In this document: positions 32,522 through 41,559 of the stretch, piece after piece
Position numbering within the stretch: position 1 is the stretch's first letter
How the letters are laid out: the number at the start of each line of letters is the position of its first letter
Assembly: GCA_036936605.1 (NCBI GenBank)
Contig: JAUPFV010000002.1
Location: 201,957,273-202,021,272, forward strand
Direction: 5' to 3'
DNA length: 64,000 nt
Origin: Limnanthes douglasii subsp. nivea
Lineage: Eukaryota; Streptophyta; Magnoliopsida; Brassicales; Limnanthaceae
Translations under genes and position numbers: made by a program
Notes under the pieces: model-generated
What the model was told of the DNA's origin: nothing
The model's input: the letters and a program-made list of their open reading frames with translations, nothing else
Databases searched by the model: none

Positions 32522-34096
32522 ATGAATTCGGAGGAAGGAGATAATCCGCCTGTTCGAAAAGCTTTGGAGACGTTGAGATCTGATCTGCAAGAGAAAGAAG
32601 CAGGTGAGTCAGTTCCGATTCGATCAAACCAATTTGATTTTGAAGGTAAAATGAATGAGTTGATAAGAAAAGTGGCAGAACTTGATGAATTTGCTCAAAA
32701 GAAACAAGATAATAATGGCGCTAGACTTAGATCTGAAGTAGCAAGAGGTAATCAGGATAATCAGTCAGATCCATCGAATGACGTCGGCGATGTTCGAGAT
32801 GTTCAACGTAAAATACATTTTGAGCGTAAGAAGGAGCACAGTGGAATGAGAAAAAAGGAAAAGTTGCAGAAGCGACGGTATGTAGATTCTAGTGAAGAAG
32901 ATTTCGAAAATTCGGAATCAGATGAAACACTAAGATATAAGCATTTTCGAAGTCATTCAAAAGAAGGAGGATATGAATTTTGGCCAGCTAAAATGTATAA
33001 GGAAGGAAGGCCAAAGAAGGAAAAACGAGTGTATTCTCCTCGGAAATTTGAAGGTGAGCCAAGTTTGTATGCTACTGTGGGAATGAGGAACGAAGACCAA
33101 TTTGTTCAAGGAGTAGATTGGAGGGATTCACCGCTGATTAGTGCGATTAGATCTGTACCACTTCCGAGGCGGTTCGACATTTCTAAAATTGACAAGTTTG
33201 ATGGAACTCAAGATCCAGATGATCATATAGAGCAATTCAAGAATTATATGACTAATTTCGAGGACGATGATAAATTGGTTTGTAGGGCATTCTCTCAGAC
33301 ATTCAAAGGAACTGCATTAAAATGGTATAACAAGATTCCTAAGGAGTCCATTGCAAATTTTAGAGGCTTTTACACAGCTTTTCGAAGACAGTTTGTGGGA
33401 AGCAAAGAAATGAGAGCTAACAGAGATACAATAATACAATGTAAGCAAGCTGTGAGAGAAAAGTTGAAGGATTATACTAAAAGATTTGTGTCAACAAAAG
33501 CAGGATTAGATGATTGTGAGGAAGTGGTAGCTATGGCAGCGTTCCGACAAGGATTGTTGCCAGGAGATTTAGCTGATGAAACAACAAGGCGTAGGGCGAT
33601 AACGTTTGGAGCTCTCATGGCTCAGGTTGAAGATCAGATCAAAGTCGAAGAGTCTACTCGAGTTCGAGGAGGAAATAGTATTGTTCAGAAAGGGAATAGT
33701 CAAGTGGGAAATAATCAAGTGATCGCTTCGAATAATAACTCGTCACGGGCGAGGGGTAATCAAAATGTTTCCAATCGAGGAGGTTTGAACTCATATCAAG
33801 GGGGTTCTAATCAGCACAATTTTAATAATCAACACCAATTCAGACCAAGATCGAATGTGTGGGTAAGGCCAGAATATTATGCGGATTTGACTAAAAGTGT
33901 GGCATCGATATATGAGAAAACCAAGGGAACAGTAAATTTTAGAAAGCCGACAGCAATTAATAGGCCAAGAGAGGAACGCAATAACAGGTTCTGTAGGTAT
34001 CATGATGATATTGGGCATGATACAAATGATTGTATTGCTTTGAAGAAGGAAATGCAGATTTTAATAGAGAATGGAAAATTGTTGGAGTATGTCTAA
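32522..34096 (+). CDS. Tat-NA Gag protein, intact 524 codons
   Basis: Uninterrupted ORF with an ATG start about 110 bp after the 5' LTR, the first ATG downstream of the primer site. Residues 1-170 are charged and coiled-coil-like. A Ser/Glu patch (SSEEDFENSESDE) is near 122-134. The retrotransposon gag domain runs about 215-375 (FDISKIDKFDGTQDPDDHIE, KWYNKIPKESI, AFRRQFVGSKE). The tail is Asn/Gly/Gln-rich and basic, then a knuckle-like CRYHDDIGHDTNDC ends near 510. Compared with the broken gag genes in the window (26.2, 0.4 and 52 kb) it has no stop or frameshift. The stop TAA at 34094 is followed by more polyprotein-like sequence, so Gag alone would be made. It would assemble the particle that packages the element RNA. 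Confidence 0.92.
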   Translation: MNSEEGDNPPVRKALETLRSDLQEKEAGESVPIRSNQFDFEGKMNELIRKVAELDEFAQKKQDNNGARLRSEVARGNQDNQSDPSNDVGDVRDVQRKIHFERKKEHSGMRKKEKLQKRRYVDSSEEDFENSESDETLRYKHFRSHSKEGGYEFWPAKMYKEGRPKKEKRVYSPRKFEGEPSLYATVGMRNEDQFVQGVDWRDSPLISAIRSVPLPRRFDISKIDKFDGTQDPDDHIEQFKNYMTNFEDDDKLVCRAFSQTFKGTALKWYNKIPKESIANFRGFYTAFRRQFVGSKEMRANRDTIIQCKQAVREKLKDYTKRFVSTKAGLDDCEEVVAMAAFRQGLLPGDLADETTRRRAITFGALMAQVEDQIKVEESTRVRGGNSIVQKGNSQVGNNQVIASNNNSSRARGNQNVSNRGGLNSYQGGSNQHNFNNQHQFRPRSNVWVRPEYYADLTKSVASIYEKTKGTVNFRKPTAINRPREERNNRFCRYHDDIGHDTNDCIALKKEMQILIENGKLLEYV

Positions 34097-34672
34097 AGGC
34101 ACGCTAAAGCCATAACTCAAAAGGTTAGTAATCCTAACTCTAAGCAGGAAAGTGCATTGATGATTTTAGATGTTGCAGAGGTTGAATTTGATGTGGCTTC
34201 GGAATATGTCGACCCAGACCCCTGTCGATTGTTGTTGATGTCAGTTGATGAGCCGATGTGTAAGGGACGTGTTCGTGATTTATGTGCATTCTTTGAATCC
34301 TTGGCAATATTTGGGGGAGACTCAATGACTAATGATACTAATAATTCGAGGAAAAGACATATAGTAAACTTAACGCATCAAATTGAAGGAGGAGCATCAG
34401 CACATCTATACAATAAGAAGAATGTCCTATTTATAATTTTCGATGGAGATGATTTGAGAGGAATTACAGGACCACATGAAGATGCAGTGGTCATTGGAGC
34501 AGAAGTGTGTGGGGTAGAAATTCGACGAGTATTGATTGATACTGGAAGTTCTGCTAATGTGTTGTTCAAATCAAGATTAAACGCTCCGCCTCGGATAGAA
34601 AGGTCAGAAAGAACTATAATTGGGTTTACTGGTGCGACAGCGAACGTAGTAGGGGAGTTTGAAGGTGAAATT
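34097..34672 (+). pseudogene. Tat-NA truncated protease region
   Basis: Linker (FDVASEYVDPDPCRLLL, LCAFFESLAIFGGDSMTNDT) and protease with an intact active site VLIDTGSSANVLFKSR near 34530, then TIIGFTGATANVVGEFEGE. The protein then leaves the family sequence at about 34670 and reads a few residues into the antisense-ORF DNA before a stop at 34718. The second half of the protease (YNAILGRSWL region of Tat-1) is missing, so no working protease is expected. Confidence 0.88.
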
Positions 34673-34824
34673 TCTTCAGCATCTCTGTATTCCTCAGCTC
34701 TTTCTCCAATACAGAGATAATCATAAGCGCCAAACACTTGATTGCTAGGACCAGGGAAGAGAGATTTCTTTGGTTTTCTTGGTTTTTTGGGTTTAGATCT
34801 TTTGTATTTGGGATATCTTCTCAT
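34673..34824 (-). pseudogene. Tat-NA antisense ORF, 5' part only
   Basis: On the minus strand an ATG at 34822-34824 opens MRRYPKYKRSKPKKPRKPKK, a very basic N terminus, then SNQVFGAYDYLCIGERAEEY before it runs into the protease reverse strand. It sits 5' to the place where the other Tat elements start their antisense ORF. The short lysine/arginine/proline start resembles MPRK at the equivalent place in Tat-2 (44513). The rest of the ORF, including the PF04195-like domain, was deleted. Confidence 0.7.
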
Positions 34825-35360
34825 ACAATAGACGTTAATCTGGGGAATTGTTTTTTGGTGACTAAAGAAATTGATGTTTCTGGGGAAGGTAGCTAATGAG
34901 GTTGAAGGTTGAAGAAGAACCAGATGAAGATATCTTAGGAACGATGATTTTTCTGAAAAGTTCTTAGTAAGATGGAGCTAAGTATTTATACTTGGGAAAA
35001 GATGACGTTGAGAATTTGAAGAGGCAAAACCAGTGAACTGTTCTTATTGGGTGGAATATAAACGTGGATGAAAACTCGTCATGTCATAGACCTATCAAGA
35101 AGGGTCTAATCAATCTTTCAAGTAGGGGTACGTTAGTTGAAAAGTGCTAAAGACAGAAGATTCGAGGTTGAAGTAGAGTTGTATTTCTAATTGGTAGATT
35201 CGAAGCGAGTGGGAAGCTTATTTGCACTCATTCTTATATTCGAAGTGAAATTGCAAGTCACTGGTCTCAGTCATGATAAAGAGGCTGGAGGAAATAAGTT
35301 TTATTCACTTGGAGTAATGTTCGTAGACTGAATAGTTCTTATAAAATCATCTTTATAAGA
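34825..35360 (-). promoter_or_regulatory. Tat-NA antisense-ORF upstream region
   Basis: Non-coding DNA between the antisense ATG and the polypurine tract. On the minus strand AAGTATAAATACTTAG (near 34985) is a strong TATA-like box about 165 bp upstream of the ATG, followed by a CT-rich leader. A promoter for the antisense ORF is inferred from the same layout in Tat-1 and Tat-2. Confidence 0.55.
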
Positions 35361-35374
35361 ACTAAGGGGGCTAC
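35361..35374 (+). promoter_or_regulatory. Tat-NA polypurine tract
   Basis: ACTAAGGGGGCTAC lies directly before the 3' LTR, the expected place for plus-strand priming. Confidence 0.75.
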
Positions 35375-35673
35375 TGATAAGGAAATATATTCATAAGGGA
35401 CTTAAATGTAATTAATAAGGACTTGAATGATAAGTTCTATTAATATAGAGTAAGATTAAAGTTTTATAAGAAGAATAGGGACTGAACTGTAAATAAATCT
35501 CTTATGTAACCGAATTTGTAACTAACTCACTGGGCCTATTTAAAGAGGTCGAGGAGGCTGATTACACCTATGAAATAATGAGAGGAGAAAGATTGTATTC
35601 ACCATCTAAAAATCTCTCTGCTGATTCTTAGTCGATATTCTCAATCTTCCCAATTCAATTTCTATTCTCACCA
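35375..35673 (+). repeat. Tat-NA 3' LTR
   Basis: 299 bp, same length as the 5' LTR and about 99 percent identical by eye. The ATGAC duplication follows directly. Confidence 0.95.
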
Positions 35674-35980
35674 ATGACTACTTAAGCATTTGTCATCGGA
35701 GAATTTAAACACTCCCGCTTTAGAATATTTATGAAATAACTAAGGGATATTTAAACACTAGCCACCAAAATTGAAACAAACTATGAAAGAATGCAAGAGT
35801 TGTGCAAAACGAAGATATTCATTGAAATAACCTAAGTGTCTTGGCCTTCCAAGGACTTTTAAATTGTCAGACGAAACAAAAGATCTATCCGGTCAAATGT
35901 CGGACACAATTACAAAAATTCCTTGGCCTTCCAAGGACTTTAGTTCAGATAACATAAAAAATGAAAAGAAAATTCATAAT
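35674..35980 (+). other. Tat-1 spacer, right part
   Basis: Continues the spacer broken at 32112. It contains two copies of CTTGGCCTTCCAAGGACTTT (about 35841 and 35921) and ends at the stop of the antisense ORF. Confidence 0.65.
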
Positions 35981-38944
35981 TTAAGACTGAGCCTTTGAAG
36001 ATGGCTCAGCATCACTTGTCTTCTTCTTCTTCTTGGGATCGTCCTCCTCCTCATTTGGACTCTCTCCGGGTTTCTCTTCTTCATCAGAGGAAGAAGCACT
36101 AGAATAATCATACAAGTCTCCATCAGCCATAGTATGGAAGAGAAGGTCTTCGTACTCTATATGAAGCCATAAATCTCTCAGGTTCCTCTTCGGGAACTTC
36201 TCATGAAAGAGTAAGACCATGTCCGACCTCACCTTGGCATACATTTTCTCTTGAGTATCTATTACATTGTTGGCATAAACATCGATCTTGGCCTGAATTT
36301 TGGCCTCTTGCTCCCTTAGCAGATCTCATTTCTCCTCTGCAGCCTTGGATACTGTGTTTTCGAGTGCCATCTTGTCATTTGTCAGGTTATGGATGACTTG
36401 ATCTTTGGCCTTTCCCTCCTCTTTTGAAGAGGTGAGATCTTTCTCTAATCCGGACAGCTTCTCCCGGAGCTCTTTGATAGTGTCTTCTAAATTGGAAACC
36501 TTTGTGGTCCACCCCTCTTGGCTCTTCTTTAGCTCCTCGTTTTCTCCCTTCAGAATGACAGCATTTTGAGTGGCAGTGAGGAGATCGTCGGAGAGTTTCT
36601 CCTTGTCAGATTTGAGATCTTTGATAATATCTGCCTGACCTCGAACTTGTTTCTCCAGAACAAGAACTGGCTAGATATTACTTAATATGGAGTGAGTTAT
36701 AATATCCCTTTTACTTGAAACAGTAAAAGTCTTACCATTAAAAGTAACGGTGTTCGAAGTGCTTGGAGGGAGGTAAGGCCCAGCAAAGTCGTCTCTGGGA
36801 AGGTTTGCAAAATAGTCACCAAGACCATCAAGCCTAGTGATATGAACACCATCAATGCTAAGGTCTCCTCCTCCAACCTCGTCAGTTTGAAAGTCACCAG
36901 GGATCTCCTCTGCTCTTGTCGGATCAGTAGGGTCTACAGGGGGAGAGGCTCCGGAGGCCGGAGAGAAAGTTCATCACCCCTGGAGGTCTTTTTCTTATTA
37001 GCCTCCCTATCCGTGCTTTCTGCTCCCCGTTATCGGTCTCTCTTAGGAACCCTTGGGGGTTTTGGGGATTTAGCCTCTTCCCTAGCACTTTCATGCTCTA
37101 CCACTTCTAGCAGACCAGCATCAATCTGGCTTGGGGCTGGCCCCTCTGGGTTTGTTGGAGCAGCCTCCTCCACCTCGGCAGGGTTAGCCTCACCTGCAGC
37201 CTTCTTACCTTTCTCTTTCTTTCCTTTCATTTTACTTGGGGTCTTGGCCCGGCCTGGCAAGTATAGCGACCCGTCCAGTTCGTGTGTTCTCTTGAGGACT
37301 ACATCCGGAGAGGTGGAGTGGTGAGTTTTTCCCAGGTCAAGTCCCTCCGGCTAGTAGTGTTCCAGAGGTGAGACCTTGCAAAATTACCTCCTGTAAAAGC
37401 ATCATGAAACCGGTTCCCCCACTTTTCAGCAGCCCAAGTGTTGATCTTGGTACGAGTGGTCTACCCGGCCTTTAGATAGTCATTGAAGTCTTTGGACAGC
37501 TCTGTTAAGAAAAAAGACAAGACCAGTCAGTTTAAGCAAATTTGATAAGAGTAAAAATAAGATTGTAAGGTAGGATCCTTACGATCACTCCTCCATCTGC
37601 TGGTGAGGAGACTCGGATTGACTCCAGCTTTGATTTTCCTCCCATTCTCCCAAGCGCCACTTACGAACAGGAATTAAGTCCTCCAATTTCTCTCTGACTC
37701 AAGCAGATCAACCACTTCTTTTTAATTATCACCCATGTTGAAGTGATAGAAAGGAATGTGGTGGTTTTTGCAGAGACTGACCACAGCTGCGAATTCCTCC
37801 ATTGGTAAAGGAATCCCGGAGAGCATGAGGCCATGATGCAGGCCATAAGTATGTACCAGGCGTTGGGGCTCAGTTGACTAGGGAAGAGCTTGATGAGGTG
37901 GAAATACCTGACTATCTCCGGATCTAAGGGGAACCTTAAAACCCAGTTAAAGAGCTCAGTGAAGATGACTATTTCACTGACTTTGCAATCCATTGGGGTT
38001 TCGGGGTCTATGGGGATTCTTATCTTTACGTTCTCCGGAATCCCCCACTTTGTACGCATCCGAACCAACTCGGCTGTATGGATGAAAGCATAGTTGATTT
38101 TTTGTAAGGCAAGAAGATATTTAACGTTTACCTTGTGGAAACAAGGTCCCACTTTTCCTTCGAGAATTTCTAGTAATTCTGGATGCCTAAGGCATAGTTT
38201 CTCTTTGCCCTTATCTTTCTTAGCAGCAGCATCACTAGTCTGTCCAGAGGGTTCGGACTCGAATGGAGCCTATTTGATAGAATCCTCAATTATTTCCTCA
38301 ATTACCGAGGAGGGGATTTCAGTAGTCTTTGTGAGGGGGGAGTTTGGAGTTGGTTCAGTCTGACCTTCTGACTGATGAGCTTTAATATTCTCCTGGACTC
38401 TGGCCTCCGACTGGGGCTCTGATGTGGAGGTTTCTCTTCGGGGGCTTGAGCCAGTGGCCTCCGGTCCGGACAGCCTGTCCTTGGGTACCTTTATGGGTGC
38501 TTCTAACCCTGTATTGCTATCCTTGGTACCTGATTTTGAAAGGGTGACTTTGGAAGCTTGCCCCTTAACCAGCCGGCCTCATCTTCGATCGACCAGTTTG
38601 TTGGGAGAAGTATCTGTATCTGACCCCATAGCTATGAATGGGGAAGGATTTTTTAAGCTAGTAACTGCTGGCCCTGGTTCGACAGTAGGTTCTGATTCTT
38701 GAACCGATGAGTTTGAGACGATGGGAGAAAGGCTGGTTTGAAATAATCTCTTCGGTTTGACACTTTTTGTTGAAGAGGAACCCTGGTCAGGCTCTGTGTT
38801 TGAGGTTACTGGTTTGTCGTTGGGGGAAGTAGGTAGGCCTGCTGCAATGCGCCTTTCCCTTTCAACTTTTTGTGCCTTTTCTAGTTCTGGTAGATTGAGC
38901 CACCCGCCTCTGATTAAAGCGTTCCTAGCCGTGAACATAAACAA
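35981..38944 (-). pseudogene. Tat-1 antisense ORF with PF04195-like domain
   Basis: Runs opposite to gag-pol between integrase and the 3' LTR. It starts at 38944 (MFMFTARNALIRGGWLNLPE) with a Ser/Thr/Pro-rich region. A folded domain at about 37660-38150 has VIFTELFNWVLRFPLDPEIV and FPSQLSPNAWYILMA, like the Pfam 'putative gypsy type transposon' family (PF04195). A Lys/Glu/Pro-rich linker lies at about 37030-37260. A long coiled coil (about 36240-36660) follows. The conserved end is LFHEKFPKRNLRDLWLHI and an acidic, Ser/Asp/Glu tail, stopping at 35981. A few stops and shifts break it. Function unknown; antisense ORFs of this type are known in Tat/Retand elements. The plus-strand open frames here are shadows. 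Confidence 0.82.
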
Positions 38945-39371
38945 CTAAAAATGAAGAACTTGTGTTTGAGAGAGAAAGCTCTGAAAATTAGCAAAGTGAA
39001 TTTGTAGATGATGATAAAACAGTGGAATAGTGTTTAATTTATAGTAAACCCCAAAAAATGTGTTTTGATTCCTAGGAGAATTCAAAAGGATTAGCAATGA
39101 TTAAGAAACGGCGCTGATGTCACCTTCATTTAATGAAGAGGTTGCTTTTCAGAGAAGGTGGGAGCGAAAATCAAGGTAAAAAAACGGCTGAAGTGACGAA
39201 CCAGAAAGAGACACGTGTCCCACGAACTCTGGCAAAAAACCGTTTAGATTCAAATAACCTTTTTCAGTCCGGATAAAACTATAATACAAATCGAAGGACT
39301 TGTCCGGATGTAACTGTCACTAGCCACTGACTGTTTTTCAGGTTTTGATAAAGGTTTTTGAACAAACACCT
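38945..39371 (-). promoter_or_regulatory. Promoter-like region of the Tat-1 antisense ORF
   Basis: On the minus strand ACTATAAATTAAAC (near 39040) lies about 95 bp upstream of the ATG, followed by a CT-rich leader. Further upstream is GGGACACGTGTCTC (near 39215), a palindromic G-box-type ACGTG element. A similar TACACGTGTCA lies upstream of the Tat-2 copy near 44337. That the two copies share these signals suggests a real antisense promoter, but no transcript evidence is available. Confidence 0.55.
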
Positions 39372-39385
39372 AAAAAAGGGGCTAC
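39372..39385 (+). promoter_or_regulatory. Tat-1 polypurine tract
   Basis: AAAAAAGGGGCTAC directly precedes the 3' LTR; the last GGGGCTAC is shared with the Tat-NA tract. Confidence 0.75.
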
Positions 39386-39792
39386 TGATGAGTCCAGATT
39401 CTGTTACCACTTCGGACAGGTCACTTCGGACAATGTCTACCTAACCGGACGGGGACAATTCGGACACCATCATCCATTGGACTGTTCGAACAGAACTAAA
39501 GTACTTAAAACCTAATCACTTCTTGACTAAGCTGCTTGCTCTCCTACTAAGAGCTCATGGGTCTTTGAACTTGACCCGGGTCCATTAAACATGACCCGAA
39601 AGCCCATAAGGCCCAAATGTAAGGGTATAAATACCCAACCATCAACATTAAATGAGGGTAATGAAAATTAAATACAATAAGGCTGCTTAATTCTCCCTCT
39701 AATCTTTACCCAAATATTAAATACTCACAAAATTCCACATAACTCTAAACAAAAATTACAAACTTACCCTCAGACGAAAATAAACCACACCA
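39386..39792 (+). repeat. Tat-1 3' LTR
   Basis: 407 bp, TGATGAGTCC to CCACACCA, with GGTATAAATACCC near 39625. About 96-97 percent identical to the 5' LTR by eye, with one single-base indel. Followed by ATTGT. Confidence 0.94.
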
Positions 39793-39797
39793 ATTGT

Positions 39798-39920
39798 AAA
39801 ATCCAGAAATTTGAGTTCGTCTAACAAGATGGCTATTGAGTTGGGTGGATGTGATATAAAATTTGAACCAAAATTGGCAATCAAGATATACAAAATTTCA
39901 AATTTAATAAATAAACTCCA
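39798..39920 (+). pseudogene. Old Ty3/gypsy RNase H (gypsy C), part 3
   Basis: Resumes the frame cut at 25805: NKMAIELGGCDIKFEPKLAI corresponds to the KWLVELGDFDIDFSPRTAIK segment of Tat-1. The continuation across 14 kb confirms the Tat-1 insertion site. Sequence identity to the family ends near 39920 where another LTR appears to start. Confidence 0.85.
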
Positions 39921-40249
39921 TGACAATATTGATAAGGGTGATATTTATCCAACCGTAAGTCAAACTGGTGAAATATTAGACCGATATTTATTTTATAATA
40001 TAAACCCAATAAATGTGTAACATTTAAAGTATTTTATGCTTTAAGGAGTAAATGTATTTGTACTTAGAAAATGAATATGGTGAATTAGCCTTATATGGAC
40101 GAACTATGTAAGCCCTGATAAAGATAAGAGGCCCAAAGGCCCACCAATTCTATTTAAAAGCATTGTACCTCTTTGTGAAAATGGGGAGAAATATTTTTAC
40201 AAAGTGGATGATGGATAACTCATCTTTTTTTATATATTTTTACTTTTCA
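39921..40249 (+). repeat. Probable 5' LTR of gypsy D
   Basis: Ends ...TTTTCA at 40249, two bases before a primer-site-like CTGGCGACCACAGTGATAG. It starts with a TG at about 39921 (or 39930). It contains CTATTTAAAAGC (near 40148), a TATA-like box. The 3' partner was not found, so the left edge is approximate. Confidence 0.6.
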
Positions 40250-40250
40250 A

Positions 40251-40269
40251 CTGGCGACCACAGTGATAG
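40251..40269 (+). promoter_or_regulatory. Gypsy D primer binding site
   Basis: CTGGCGACCACAGTGATAG, matching the Tat-1 site for its first 15 bases after the first base. It fixes the LTR end of gypsy D. Confidence 0.65.
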
Positions 40270-41559
40270 TATGCTTGGTACTCGGATACGATATCTGAAA
40301 CCACGCTTTCACGACAATTAGTTTTTTTATTTCATAAAAAAATTGTAAGATCCAACATTAAATTATTTGTTTTGTTAATATTTTTATATAAAAAATCGAA
40401 ATAATGTTTGTGTTTTTATTTCTGTTAGTGTTTTAAGTTTTTTTTAGTATTTTACAGAGGATACAAGTCTTCTGAACTCCCATATCTAAATCCACTTCTA
40501 GAGCAACCATAACCCTAACCAGTCATTCACTTATGATTGCGTTGATCATATCAGTTCTCTTCTTCGGGAATCGTGAGCTATCATTTCTTGATGGGAAGCA
40601 TATTTTTGTTTTGTTTATTTGTTGATTATAAATTTTTATATTTAGTTTGAGATCGATTTAAAAATTTGAATCCTTGTGTTTTGTTAAAGAAAAGTTTTGT
40701 TTTGATTTGAGATTTGTATACTTTCTTGATAAATTAATGCGAAGGATCATTCCTTTATGGAGCGTCTTCTCCGATTGTTCCTTAGAAATGTGTTCAACGA
40801 CTAAAATTTTAGTTTGTTAATTCAAGAAGTTGTCAAATATTTGGGGAAAAATTTAGGAGGAAACACAATTTTAAAAAATAAAAAATTGTAGCGATTGGAG
40901 TCAAGTCGAGTTAGAGATCAATTACAAATCATATTTGATTTCTTTTTCAAGAATCCGAGTAAATTCCACCTTGAGTTAATCGTTCGTTTTTTCTCTTGTT
41001 CATGAACCAAGTTGTCTATCAAGATTGATTGTTTTGTTCGTATCTTCGTTCGTGATTCAAGTAGTTTTTCGAGATTCAAAAGCGAGGTTTCAGGTTAAGG
41101 CTCTAGTTCTTCAGAATTTCGGGAAGGGTCAGATCACGATCCAAGATTTGGTGGAGATAAGAAAATTTGAATTAGTTTTAGGGCAAAGTTCAAGAATCAA
41201 TCTGAAATTGAATGATTCTGCAACATTCATGTATTCTCAGAGAGTTCCGTTGAAAGACTGATGAATCGACAATTCAAAGAGTAATGGAGTGACATGTTTA
41301 TTGAAAATATTCAACGTTTTTTCGAATCTATATTACAAATCAAATTTGTCATTTTCTCCAATATGTATAAGAATTTATCTAAATTTATATATCACAAGTT
41401 GAGATCGAGCAAAGAAAAATAAAGATTCGTCAGTAATTATGGGAAATAAAAAAATGAAGCATTGAGCTGATTCAGAACTTGGAATCATAGCAATAGATAT
41501 GAGGCCAGTGTTGTTGCTTCATTTTTAACGATATATAAGTACAATAGATATTAAGGCAG
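40270..41559 (+). other. Gypsy D leader, no clear gene
   Basis: Non-coding leader of a gypsy element. An open stretch at 41025-41261 has no recognised domain. Long leaders before gag are common in plant gypsy elements. Confidence 0.45.

Larger units (their letters stand above)
32113..35673 (+). mobile_element. Non-autonomous gag-only Tat element, Tat-NA
   Basis: A 3,561-bp element with LTRs at 32113-32411 and 35375-35673 and a perfect 5-bp duplication ATGAC at 32108-32112 and 35674-35678. The LTRs differ at about 3 of 299 positions, so it is young. It keeps a primer site, a complete gag ORF, a 5' part of the protease, the start of the antisense ORF with its promoter, and a polypurine tract. 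All of RT, RNase H and integrase is deleted, and the truncated protease meets the truncated antisense ORF near 34670. It must rely on pol proteins from other elements to move. Confidence 0.95.
25811..39792 (+). mobile_element. Tat-lineage Ty3/gypsy retrotransposon, Tat-1 (interrupted)
   Basis: A 13,982-bp element with two LTRs (25811-26218 and 39386-39792) and a perfect 5-bp duplication ATTGT at 25806-25810 and 39793-39797. Order: LTR, primer site, gag-protease, RT, RNase H, second RNase H, integrase, then an antisense ORF, polypurine tract and LTR. This plan, with two RNase H domains and an extra ORF between pol and the 3' LTR, is that of the plant Tat clade (Retand/Ogre relatives). The LTRs differ at roughly 13-14 of about 407 positions by eye. 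A 3,561-bp element (Tat-NA) is inserted at 32113, so Tat-1 alone is about 10.4 kb. Coding regions carry stops and frameshifts. Confidence 0.95.

Noticed and set aside
34378..34824. 148-codon minus-strand frame taken as one protein
   Set aside because: Only the first about 50 codons (34673-34824) look like the antisense ORF start; the rest is the reverse strand of the protease linker.
36842..38702. Long plus-strand frames (160, 89 and 92 codons)
   Set aside because: Shadows of the antisense ORF on the minus strand, whose composition, coiled coil and conserved domain make it the real coding strand.
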